A DNA stretch of 64,000 nt from Burkholderia guangdongensis (GTDB lineage: Bacteria; Pseudomonadota; Gammaproteobacteria; Burkholderiales; Burkholderiaceae). The stretch's first letter is position 1. Every line of letters starts with the position of its first letter. Shown here piece after piece: positions 43,670 to 52,973 of the stretch. The notes under the pieces were generated by a model. The model ran no database searches. It worked only from the letters and a program-made list of their open reading frames with translations, and was not told the DNA's origin. The translations under genes were made by a program, and so were the position numbers. The stretch is taken from the NCBI RefSeq assembly GCF_013403875.1, contig NZ_JACBNX010000017.1:62001-126000 (forward strand), written 5' to 3'.

Positions 43670-43809
43670 GGGTTGCCTGAGCGGCGTGCCGGCTGTCCGA
43701 GCGACGGCCCGCACGCCGTTTTTACGTCAGTTGGCGGTTGCCATTAATATGGCGATTGAACGGACGGCTTCCCTGTCGTTCCATTCCCATTTCGAACAAG
43801 GCTCATTGA

Positions 43810-44463
43810 ATGATCACTCGCGCTGAATTGCTTGACACGCTCGCTTCGAACGCGCCGCGGGATTTCGAGGCGCAGGCGCTGGGGCTGGTTCCGATCGTCG
43901 TCGAAACGAGCGGTCGCGGCGAGCGTTCGTACGACATCTACTCGCGTCTCCTGAAGGAGCGCGTCGTGTTCATGGTCGGCGAAGTGAACGACCAGACCGC
44001 GAACCTCGTCGTCGCGCAGTTGCTGTTCCTCGAAAGCGAGAACCCCGACAAGGACATCAACCTGTACATCAACAGCCCGGGCGGCTCGGTGTCGGCCGGC
44101 ATGGCGATCTACGACACGATGCAGTTCATCAAGCCGGACGTGTCGACGCTCTGCATGGGGCTCGCGGCCAGCATGGGCGCGTTCCTGCTCGCGTCGGGCG
44201 CGAAGGGCAAGCGCTACGCGCTGCCGAACGCGCGCGTGATGATCCACCAGCCGCTCGGCGGCGCGCGCGGCCAGGCGTCGGACATCGAGATCCAGGCGCG
44301 CGAGATCCTCTACCTGAAGGAGCGCCTGAACAATCTGCTCGCGCAGCACACGGGCCAGGAAGTCGAGCGCATCGCGCGCGACACCGATCGCGACAACTTC
44401 ATGTCGAGCGACGACGCGAAGGCTTACGGGCTGATCGACCAGGTGTTGCTCAAGCGTCCGTGA
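43810..44463 (+). CDS. clpP: ATP-dependent Clp protease proteolytic subunit
   Basis: 217 residues. Catalytic triad: S121 in GLAASMGAFLLASG, H146 in RVMIHQPLGGARGQ, and D195 in ARDTDRDNFMS, with spacing equal to E. coli ClpP. INSPGGSVSAGMAIYDTM is the oxyanion region. A short N-terminal propeptide is expected. Two heptameric rings form the degradation chamber fed by ClpX, which is encoded 211 bp downstream. The family length is normal (200-217). Confidence 0.98.
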   Translation: MITRAELLDTLASNAPRDFEAQALGLVPIVVETSGRGERSYDIYSRLLKERVVFMVGEVNDQTANLVVAQLLFLESENPDKDINLYINSPGGSVSAGMAIYDTMQFIKPDVSTLCMGLAASMGAFLLASGAKGKRYALPNARVMIHQPLGGARGQASDIEIQAREILYLKERLNNLLAQHTGQEVERIARDTDRDNFMSSDDAKAYGLIDQVLLKRP

Positions 44464-44480
44464 TCCGGGCGGGGCGCCGT

Positions 44481-44544
44481 CTCCGGGAGGCTTTCCCTCC
44501 GGGGTGCTTCCCTGGGGAGCTTCCCCCCCCTGGGGTACTTCCCC
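44481..44544. repeat. Imperfect G/C-rich repeats between clpP and clpX
   Basis: About three imperfect copies of CTGGGG-n3-CTTCCC separated by C runs, including a run of eight C at 44523-44530. They begin 18 bp after the clpP stop. The strand-complementary G4 and C8 runs may form a hairpin, but no T-tract follows. Confidence 0.7.
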
Positions 44545-44674
44545 ATTAACGCGGCGCCCGTGCCCCGAGCATCTGCGGCAAGCACAGCCAGCCGGCTCCG
44601 GTGGCGCCCTAGGTCGTGGCGCGCGGAGCATTCGGCGTATCATGTAATTCACGTGTCCGGAGGCTCATACATTC

Positions 44675-45946
<1,272 letters not shown>

Positions 45947-45977
45947 CCGGCTCGACAAATGTTCTGATGAAAAAAGG

Positions 45978-46006
45978 CCGTTCACGAAAACTGAACGGTT
46001 TTTTTT
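45978..46006 (+). terminator. Rho-independent terminator of clpX
   Basis: Stem CCGTTCA (45978-45984) / TGAACGG (45992-45998), 7-nt loop, then eight T (45999-46006). It precedes the lon leader, so lon has its own promoter. Confidence 0.88.
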
Positions 46007-46143
46007 CGTTTATCTTGTGGGTAACTCTGACTGGACACGCGACGGTTACTTTTTTACCGAATATTTCCCACTCGCTGAAGGCTTGCAATCCATACGGGCA
46101 GCCTCAACTACCGAACAATTGATTCCACTCATGGGGAAATGAA

Positions 46144-48582
46144 ATGTCAGGCACCCAACTTCTCCCGCCGGAACGCATCACGCTCCCGCTGCTGCCGCTG
46201 CGGGACGTCGTCGTTTTCCCGCACATGGTGATTCCGCTCTTCGTGGGCCGGCCGAAATCGATCAAGGCCCTCGAAGTGGCGATGGAAGGCGGCAAGCACA
46301 TCATGCTCGTCGCGCAGAAAACCGCGGCCAAGGACGAGCCGACCGAAAAGGACATGTACGAGGTCGGTTGCGTCGCCAATATCCTGCAGATGCTGAAGCT
46401 GCCCGACGGCACGGTGAAAGTGCTCGTCGAGGGCCTGCAGCGCGCGAAGGCGCTGTCGATCGAGGAGCAGGAGACGCAGTTCTCGTGCGAGGTGATGCCG
46501 CTCGAACCCGATCACGCCGACAGCGCGGAGACGGAAGCGCTGCGCCGCGCGATCGTGTCGCAGTTCGATCAGTACGTGAAGCTCAACAAGAAGATCCCGC
46601 CGGAAATCCTGACGTCGCTGTCGGGCATCGACGAGGCGGGTCGTCTCGCGGATACGATCGCCGCGCATCTGCCGCTGAAGCTCGACCAGAAGCAGCACAT
46701 CCTCGAGATGTTCCCGGTCATCGAGCGTCTCGAGCATCTGCTCGCGCAGCTCGAGGCCGAGATCGACATCCTGCAGGTCGAAAAGCGCATCCGCGGGCGC
46801 GTGAAGCGCCAGATGGAGAAGAGCCAGCGCGAGTACTACCTGAACGAGCAGGTCAAGGCGATCCAGAAGGAACTGGGCGAGGGCGAGGAAGGCGCCGATC
46901 TCGAGGAGCTCGAGAAGCGCATCAACGCCGCGCGCATGCCGAAGGAAGCGAAGAAGAAGGCCGACGCCGAGCTGAAGAAGCTGAAGCTGATGTCGCCGAT
47001 GTCGGCCGAAGCGACCGTCGTGCGCAACTACATCGACACGCTGATCGGCCTGCCGTGGCGCAAGAAGAGCAAGGTCAACAACGATCTCGCGAACGCCGAG
47101 CAGGTGCTCGACGAGGACCATTACGGCCTCGAAAAGGTGAAGGAACGGATTCTCGAGTATCTCGCGGTGCAGCAGCGCGTGGACAAGGTGAAGGCGCCGA
47201 TCCTGTGCCTCGTTGGGCCTCCCGGCGTCGGCAAGACGTCGCTCGGCCAGTCGATCGCGCGTGCGACGAACCGCAAGTTCGTGCGGATGGCGCTGGGCGG
47301 CGTGCGCGACGAGGCCGAGATTCGCGGCCATCGCCGCACGTATATCGGGTCGATGCCGGGCAAGATCCTGCAGAGCCTCGCGAAGGTGGGCGTGCGCAAC
47401 CCGCTGTTCCTGCTCGACGAAGTCGACAAGATGGGGATGGACTTCCGCGGCGATCCGTCGTCGGCGCTGCTCGAAGTGCTCGATCCGGAGCAGAACCACA
47501 CGTTCGCCGATCATTACATCGAAGTCGATTTCGACCTGTCGGACGTGATGTTCGTCGCGACGTCGAACTCGCTGAACATCCCGCCGCCGCTGCTCGACCG
47601 GATGGAAGTGATCCGTCTGTCGGGCTACACGGAAGACGAGAAGGTCAGCATCGCGCAGCGCTACCTGCTGCCGAAGCAGAAGAAGAACAACGGCCTGAAG
47701 GAAGGCGAGATCGAGGTGGCCGAAACGGCGATCCGCGACATCATCCGCTATTTCACGCGTGAGGCGGGCGTGCGTTCGCTCGAGCGCGAGATCTCGAAGA
47801 TCTGCCGCAAGGTCGTGAAGATGCTGCTGCTGAAGAAGGCATCGGGCGCGATCAAGGTCGACGGCAGCAATCTCGACACGTTCCTCGGCGTGCGCAAGTA
47901 CGACTTCGGCCTCGCCGCGAAGGAGAACCAGGTCGGTCAGGTGACGGGCCTCGCGTGGACGGAAGTCGGCGGCGATCTGCTGACGATCGAGGCGGCGGTC
48001 ATGCCGGGCAAGGGCAACGTGATCCGCACCGGCTCGCTCGGCGACGTGATGAAGGAGTCGGTCGAGGCGGCTCGCTCGGTCGTGCGTTCGCGTTCGCGGC
48101 GTCTCGGCATCAAGGACGAGGCGTTCGAGAAGCAGGACATCCACATCCACGTGCCGGAAGGCGCGACGCCGAAGGACGGTCCGTCCGCCGGCGGTGCGAT
48201 GACGACCGCGCTCGTGTCGGTGCTGACTGGCATCCCGGTGCGCGCGGACGTCGCGATGACGGGCGAGATCACGCTGCGCGGCGAAGTGTTGCCGATCGGC
48301 GGCCTGAAGGAGAAGCTGCTGGCCGCGCATCGCGGCGGGATCAAGCTCGTGCTGATTCCGGAAGAGAACGTGAAGGATCTCGCGGAGATTCCGGACAACG
48401 TGAAGAACGCGATCGAAATCGTGCCGGTCCGCTGGATCGACAAGGTGCTCGAACTCGCGCTCGAACGTACGCCGACGCCGCTGCCGCCGGAAGAGGAAGT
48501 GAAGGCCGCCGCGCCGGTCGCCGCCGCGCCCGTCGCCGATGCGGCGAAGGACGCCGGCTCGACGGAAGTGGTCAAGCACTGA
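46144..48582 (+). CDS. lon: ATP-dependent protease Lon
   Basis: 812 residues. N-terminal LON substrate-binding domain (LPLLPLRDVVVFPHMVIPL), coiled-coil, AAA+ module with Walker A LVGPPGVGKTSLGQSIA (about 357-364), LLDEVDKMGMDFRGDPSSA and TSNSLNIPPPLLDRMEVI, then the protease domain with catalytic dyad S681 (PKDGPSAGGAM) and K724 (GGLKEKLLAA). It degrades damaged and regulatory proteins. The Ala/Pro/Val-rich C-terminal tail (about residues 775-805) extends beyond the E. coli protein. GGGGAAATGAA is the start region. Confidence 0.98.
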   Translation: MSGTQLLPPERITLPLLPLRDVVVFPHMVIPLFVGRPKSIKALEVAMEGGKHIMLVAQKTAAKDEPTEKDMYEVGCVANILQMLKLPDGTVKVLVEGLQRAKALSIEEQETQFSCEVMPLEPDHADSAETEALRRAIVSQFDQYVKLNKKIPPEILTSLSGIDEAGRLADTIAAHLPLKLDQKQHILEMFPVIERLEHLLAQLEAEIDILQVEKRIRGRVKRQMEKSQREYYLNEQVKAIQKELGEGEEGADLEELEKRINAARMPKEAKKKADAELKKLKLMSPMSAEATVVRNYIDTLIGLPWRKKSKVNNDLANAEQVLDEDHYGLEKVKERILEYLAVQQRVDKVKAPILCLVGPPGVGKTSLGQSIARATNRKFVRMALGGVRDEAEIRGHRRTYIGSMPGKILQSLAKVGVRNPLFLLDEVDKMGMDFRGDPSSALLEVLDPEQNHTFADHYIEVDFDLSDVMFVATSNSLNIPPPLLDRMEVIRLSGYTEDEKVSIAQRYLLPKQKKNNGLKEGEIEVAETAIRDIIRYFTREAGVRSLEREISKICRKVVKMLLLKKASGAIKVDGSNLDTFLGVRKYDFGLAAKENQVGQVTGLAWTEVGGDLLTIEAAVMPGKGNVIRTGSLGDVMKESVEAARSVVRSRSRRLGIKDEAFEKQDIHIHVPEGATPKDGPSAGGAMTTALVSVLTGIPVRADVAMTGEITLRGEVLPIGGLKEKLLAAHRGGIKLVLIPEENVKDLAEIPDNVKNAIEIVPVRWIDKVLELALERTPTPLPPEEEVKAAAPVAAAPVADAAKDAGSTEVVKH

Positions 48583-48615
48583 CGTCGGTTGTCGGTTCGA
48601 TTCCGGTCGTTGAAA

Positions 48616-48645
48616 AACCCGCGGCGTGTGTCCGCGGGTTTTTTT
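48616..48645 (+). terminator. Rho-independent terminator of lon
   Basis: 9-bp stem AACCCGCGG (48616-48624) / CCGCGGGTT (48632-48640), 7-nt loop, T run to 48645; starts 33 bp after the lon stop. Confidence 0.9.
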
Positions 48646-48757
48646 ATCTGCCCTGAAAATCGCGCGTTTCAGGGCTGGCAAAATGCTCGAAGATCCATTA
48701 GACTAGCGGGCTCGCTGGCTGATGATGTTCGTGTCAGCCACGCGGCGAGTCCGGAGC

Positions 48758-48833
48758 GGGTGCTTAGCTCAGTTGGTAGAGCGGCGCCCTTACAAGGCGT
48801 AGGTCGGGAGTTCGAGCCTCTCAGCACCCACCA
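48758..48833 (+). tRNA. tRNA-Val (UAC anticodon)
   Basis: 76 nt including CCA. Acceptor GGGTGCT/AGCACCC, D-arm GCTCAGTTGGTAGAGC, anticodon loop CT-TAC-AA, variable AGGTC, T-arm GGGAGTTCGAGCCTCTC, discriminator A. Located after lon; a lower-GC accessory segment follows. Confidence 0.97.
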
Positions 48834-48890
48834 TCCATAGGGATGGATCCCGTTCCAGGGCGATTCGCAGAAGATTGTGGAAGTACGCTG

Positions 48891-48924
48891 AAACCCGCAT
48901 GGCTGTTGGCTCTGCGGGTTTTTT
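48891..48924 (+). terminator. Rho-independent terminator after tRNA-Val
   Basis: 9-bp stem AAACCCGCA (48891-48899) / TGCGGGTTT (48913-48921) with a 13-nt loop and a T run to 48924. Confidence 0.85.
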
Positions 48925-49024
48925 GTTTGGGGTGGCCGTTTCGAAAACGGCCATTGGCTGCAATGCGTTTGCGACACCGTTGTTATACCGTTGTCGTCAC
49001 ATCGTTGGTGGAACGCGCCAACGG

Positions 49025-49738
49025 CTAGGCGAGATGGCGCGCGAAGAATGCCCGGATACGACCTCGCGCGTCAGCCGCGTCCTTCTCCTGGTAGCCCGCC
49101 CCGATGACGGCACCGAGCACCCCGATCAGCAGGCCCTTGTGATCGTCGAGGAAGGAGTGCCCGGCGTCCGGATATTCTTTGACATCATGGTCGATTTGGC
49201 GCCGCTCGAGCGCGCCATTCAGCCGCGCCGCCGCGCCCTTCAGCGTCCTGTCGCGACCGCCGAAGCTCGCGACCATCGGGCAGGCGCCGTCGAGGATCGC
49301 ATCGATGTCGTTCGGGACCTGGCCGTAGTTCGGGGCGACGGCCGAAAAGCCGTGACCGGCCGCCAGTAGAATCGCAAAACCGCCCGTCGCGCAAAAGCCG
49401 ATGACCCCGGTCTTCCCGGTGCAATCCTGACGGCCCTCCAGCCACTGCCGGATGGCGTTGACATCGTCGAACGCCGCTCCCTTTCGCGCCGATAGGTCCA
49501 TCATCAAGGCGCGGATACAACGGAGCCGGCCGCCCCAGGAGAATAGGTCCGGTGCCACCGCAAGGTAACCTTCTCTGGCCAGCCAATCGGCATGCTCACG
49601 CGTCACGTCGGTCAGGCCGAAGATGTCGTGGAGCACGATGACGCCGGGCCAGGGCCCATCGCCTTCTGGCGTCGCCACATAGCTCTTGAGCGGGTGGTGC
49701 GGCGTTGAGATCGAGACCTCGGTCGCGTCGCTTCTCAT
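49025..49738 (-). CDS. Dienelactone hydrolase family protein
   Basis: 237 residues. WPGVIVLHDIFGL is the oxyanion region, GVIGFCATGGFAIL carries nucleophile C116 (DLH uses Cys instead of Ser), FGGRDRTL carries D163, and YPDAGHSFLDD carries H194. The family opens lactone rings such as dienelactone in chloroaromatic breakdown, but many members have other ester substrates. The gene lies 1 bp after the aldo/keto reductase on the same strand, so it is co-transcribed. Composition is less GC-rich than core genes. Confidence 0.9.
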   Translation of the reverse strand: MRSDATEVSISTPHHPLKSYVATPEGDGPWPGVIVLHDIFGLTDVTREHADWLAREGYLAVAPDLFSWGGRLRCIRALMMDLSARKGAAFDDVNAIRQWLEGRQDCTGKTGVIGFCATGGFAILLAAGHGFSAVAPNYGQVPNDIDAILDGACPMVASFGGRDRTLKGAAARLNGALERRQIDHDVKEYPDAGHSFLDDHKGLLIGVLGAVIGAGYQEKDAADARGRIRAFFARHLA

Positions 49739-49739
49739 A

Positions 49740-50726
49740 CTATTTGGTCGTTAGGTGTTTCATCTGAGCAGGATAGCGGTCACCCGTGATTGCGCCCAAC
49801 GCAAAGGACTCGTCGAGATCGTCGAGATCTTCTTGGGTAAGCGCCACATCAAGCGCCCTTAGATTTTCTGCCACACGTTCGGGACGACTCATTCCGACGA
49901 GCGGCACAACGTCTTCACCCCTGGATAGCACCCAAGCTATCGCCAATTGCGCTGCCGTACAGTTCTTCTCGCGCGCCATGCGCTCAAGCAGCGAAACCCT
50001 TTCCAGATTCTTCGGAAGGTTCTCCTGGTCGAATTTGGGAAACTGGCGACGAAAGTCGTTTGCCGGGAGGTCATTTGTAATTGAACCAGTAAGAAGCCCT
50101 TGACCGACCACGCTATAAGCCACCAGCCCGATGCCAAGCTCCCTTACGGTCGGCAGGATTTCCTCCTCAATGAAACGTGTTCCAAGGGAATACTCGATTT
50201 CAAGAGCGGTCACGGGATGCACTTTGTGAGCACGCCGAATATTTTCAACGCCGGTTTCAGACAATCCCAGGTATCGAACCTTACCTTCCTTGATGAGATC
50301 GGCGATGGCACCCACTGTTTCCTCAACCGGGACGTTCGGGTCGATGCGACCCGGCTGGTAAATGTCTATGACATCCACGCCGAGTCGTTGAAGCGAGTAG
50401 GCCGCGAAGTTCTTCACGGCGTTGGGTCGAACATCAATACCCAACATTTGTCCGGAGGGAGAACGAAGGGCACCGAATTTCACGCTGATAAGCGCCTGAT
50501 CCCTGCGACCTTTGATCGCTTGACCCACGAGAAGCTCGTTGTGCCCCATTCCGTAAAAGTCACCGGTGTTCAAAAAATTGATGCCCGCATCCAAGGCGGC
50601 TTGAATGGTGGCGATACCTTCGTCATCGGAGCTTGCCTTCGGCCCCGCGAAACTCGACATGCGCATGCAACCGAGGCCCATTGCGGAAACACGGGGACCA
50701 TTTCGACCTAGCGTTCTCATTTCCAT
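49740..50726 (-). CDS. Aldo/keto reductase
   Basis: 328 residues. MRTLGRNGPRVSAMGLGCM, catalytic D56 and Y58 in TGDFYGMGHNELL, K83 in ISVKFGALRS, GLSETGVENI and the NADPH phosphate/ribose region VVPLVGMSRPERVAENLRAL. The position normally held by catalytic His (LHR-type motif) reads YQPGRIDPN, as in a subset of AKRs (see findings). NADPH-dependent carbonyl reduction. An AAGGA ribosome site lies before ATG 50726. Noticeably lower GC than core genes; co-oriented with the Old Yellow Enzyme upstream by 83 bp. Confidence 0.92.
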   Translation of the reverse strand: MEMRTLGRNGPRVSAMGLGCMRMSSFAGPKASSDDEGIATIQAALDAGINFLNTGDFYGMGHNELLVGQAIKGRRDQALISVKFGALRSPSGQMLGIDVRPNAVKNFAAYSLQRLGVDVIDIYQPGRIDPNVPVEETVGAIADLIKEGKVRYLGLSETGVENIRRAHKVHPVTALEIEYSLGTRFIEEEILPTVRELGIGLVAYSVVGQGLLTGSITNDLPANDFRRQFPKFDQENLPKNLERVSLLERMAREKNCTAAQLAIAWVLSRGEDVVPLVGMSRPERVAENLRALDVALTQEDLDDLDESFALGAITGDRYPAQMKHLTTK

Positions 50727-50809
50727 AGCTGTATTCCTTTTTGATTGGCAGACCCGCTCGCCGTTGTGCTGGGGTGAGTTGTGTTGCCTTCAGGATGCGG
50801 GGCGTCGCT

Positions 50810-51910
50810 TCAGGGAGCGGCGGGGTAGTCGACATATCCCTGCGGTCCGCCCTGGTAGTAGGTCTCCGGGGACGAGGCTGCGAGCGGCAGGTCCTCGCGA
50901 AAGCGTCGCACGAGATCGGGATTGCCAATGAACGGCTTGGCGAAGGAAACCAGATCGGACTGCTTGCTTTCGATCGCCGTGTTGGCGGAGGCACGGTCAA
51001 AGCCGAAGTTCGCGATCAACGTGCCGTTGAAGCGGGCGCGGTAGTAGCCGATCGTGTCCTGCAACGCGGCGACGGGTGTACCCGACAGGTCGTTCAGCGC
51101 TCTGCCCACATGAAGGTGAGAGAGCGGAAGCCCATTGAGACGGTCGACAAGATAGTCGTAGGTTTCGATCGTCTTGTCGGTCAGTCCGAAGCCACCCATT
51201 GCGAGCGCCGGGCTGATCTTGATGCCGACACGCCCTGGTCCCCAGACCGCGATGAGCGCGTCGAGCACTTCCAGGACGATCCGCACTCGGTTCTCCGTGC
51301 TGCCGCCATAAGCGTCATCTCGGATGTTCAGCGCGCTATTGAGGAATTCAGGCAGGAGATACGTGGTTGCCGCGTGCAACTCCACACCATCGAAGCCGGC
51401 CTCCCGGGCATTTTTCGCAGCTACCCCATAGTCGGCAACGGTTGAGGCGATCTCTTCAAGCGACATGGCACGCGGCGTCACGGTGTCTTTGAAACCCTCG
51501 GGTGTGAATGATCTCTGGCCAGGGTTTACGGCGGACGGCGCGGGGGGCAGCTTGCCATCGAAAAAGTCGGGATGCGAGACCGCCCCGGAATGGGCAAGCT
51601 GCGCGAAGATTGCGCCACCCTCGGCATGCACGGCAGTGGTAACGGCTCGCCAGCCCTCGACCTGGCGCTCGGTAAAGAGACCGGGTGCGTTGATGAATCC
51701 GATCGCGTGCGGGCTGATCCAGGTGCCTTCGGTGAGGATGAGGCCGGCCGCCGCCCGCTGGCGATAATATTCGACATGAAGCTCGGTGGGCACGAGCTCG
51801 GCATTGCGCGCGCGGCCGCGCGTCATGGAGGACATCACCACACGGTTTCTGAGTTGAAATCCGCCAAGCGTGTAGGGCGTGAACAGAGGTGCGTCGTCAG
51901 GCTGGGGCAT
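50810..51910 (-). CDS. Old Yellow Enzyme family NADH:flavin oxidoreductase
   Basis: 366 residues, TIM barrel. LFTPYTLGGFQLRNRVVMSS, MTRGRARNAELVPTE, YYRQRAAAGLILTEGTWISP, GKAP-equivalent loops, DGVELHAATTYLLPEFLN, NIRDDAYGGSTENRVRIVLE and GFGLTD-type segments. The catalytic HxxN pair reads H179-A-A-T182 here instead of H-x-x-N. FMN-dependent reduction of activated alkenes or nitro esters. The partner LysR is divergent at 119 bp. With AKR and DLH downstream it forms one minus-strand transcription unit. Confidence 0.92.
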   Translation of the reverse strand: MPQPDDAPLFTPYTLGGFQLRNRVVMSSMTRGRARNAELVPTELHVEYYRQRAAAGLILTEGTWISPHAIGFINAPGLFTERQVEGWRAVTTAVHAEGGAIFAQLAHSGAVSHPDFFDGKLPPAPSAVNPGQRSFTPEGFKDTVTPRAMSLEEIASTVADYGVAAKNAREAGFDGVELHAATTYLLPEFLNSALNIRDDAYGGSTENRVRIVLEVLDALIAVWGPGRVGIKISPALAMGGFGLTDKTIETYDYLVDRLNGLPLSHLHVGRALNDLSGTPVAALQDTIGYYRARFNGTLIANFGFDRASANTAIESKQSDLVSFAKPFIGNPDLVRRFREDLPLAASSPETYYQGGPQGYVDYPAAP

Positions 51911-52029
51911 GGCTAGTGCTCATATCTTTCATTCGGATGCGACCTGTCGGCCGTGTGTTCGAAAAAGATAGTCTCATTCAGAAATTGGCGGTAGCATGAA
52001 AAAATAACTTTGAGAAATTCGATTTGTGA

Positions 52030-52953
52030 ATGAATGACAGGTTCGTTTCGTTGCAGCTCTTTGCCCGCGTCGCGAGGAGCGGAAGTTTTTCCGTGGCTGG
52101 GCGCGCGATGGGCATGTCGCAGCCTACGGCGTCACGGATCATGGCTGCCCTCGAAAAGCAAGTCGGCGCCGCGCTATTTGTTCGAACCACTCGAGCCGTG
52201 ACGCTTACCGAGGCGGGCTCCGACTATCTGTCTCGTATTGAGCCCATCCTGACGGCTCTCGAGGAGGCAGATCATGCTGTTCGCGGGACCGGTGAACTGC
52301 GCGGTCTCCTTCGCGTTGCCGCATCTTCAGGTTTCGCAATACGTGGCGTCCTGCCGCGTTTGGCGCGTTTCACTGATCAGCATCCCAGTCTGCGTGTCGA
52401 ATTCATCCTCAGTGATGACCGGCAGGATCTTGTGGGTGGGTCGGTCGACGTCGCCTTGCGCGTTGGTGTGCTCGACGACTCGACGGCGATCGCCCGCAGG
52501 ATCGGCACCGTGCATCGCATCGTCGTCGCAGCGCCCTCGTATTTGGCAAGGGCCGGGACTCCAGCATCTCCCGGCGATCTGGCCGATCACACGATCATCG
52601 TCGGTCCTGCCGGCAGAGTCATGGAGGGATGGACGTTTCGGCGTGACGGAAAGGTTAGCTCGGTGCGGGTCGAGGGGCGCTTCATCCTGAACAGCATGGA
52701 CGCAGCGGGTGCCGCCGCCGTCGCCGGGCTCGGCCTCCTCTCGACCGGGGATCTCGCTGTCCTCGACGAATTGGAAGCGGGCCGGCTGGTACGCGTGCTC
52801 CCGGATTGGGAGATGGGATCAGCGGATATCAACGTTCTGCTTCCGGCGGGCCGAGCCGCAAAGCCGTCCGCCCGCGCATTCGCGGACTTCATGGAGGCCG
52901 AGTTTCGGGAAGTTCAGGCCGCCGGAAGTCGAGGGGAACGCATCGCCAGTTAA
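52030..52953 (+). CDS. LysR-family transcriptional regulator
   Basis: 307 residues. HTH: VSLQLFARVARSGSFSVAGR, AMGMSQPTASRIMAALEKQV, then LFVRTTRAVTLTEAGSDYL. Effector domain about 90-295 (LRVAASSGFAIRGVLPRLAR, GGSVDVALRVGVLDDSTAIA). It is divergent from the Old Yellow Enzyme operon, the usual layout for a LysR and its target. The spacer contains ATCTTTC and AAAAAGAT half-sites about 28 bp apart (51,930-51,970). Confidence 0.92.
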   Translation: MNDRFVSLQLFARVARSGSFSVAGRAMGMSQPTASRIMAALEKQVGAALFVRTTRAVTLTEAGSDYLSRIEPILTALEEADHAVRGTGELRGLLRVAASSGFAIRGVLPRLARFTDQHPSLRVEFILSDDRQDLVGGSVDVALRVGVLDDSTAIARRIGTVHRIVVAAPSYLARAGTPASPGDLADHTIIVGPAGRVMEGWTFRRDGKVSSVRVEGRFILNSMDAAGAAAVAGLGLLSTGDLAVLDELEAGRLVRVLPDWEMGSADINVLLPAGRAAKPSARAFADFMEAEFREVQAAGSRGERIAS

Positions 52954-52973
52954 ATGAATCGTCGCCGGTGACG

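Noticed and set aside
44481..44544. Rho-independent terminator of clpP
   Set aside because: G/C-rich repeats can fold but no T-tract follows on the plus strand.
46147..48681. 844-aa open frame antisense to lon
   Set aside because: Same type of shadow; Lon motifs are complete on the plus strand.
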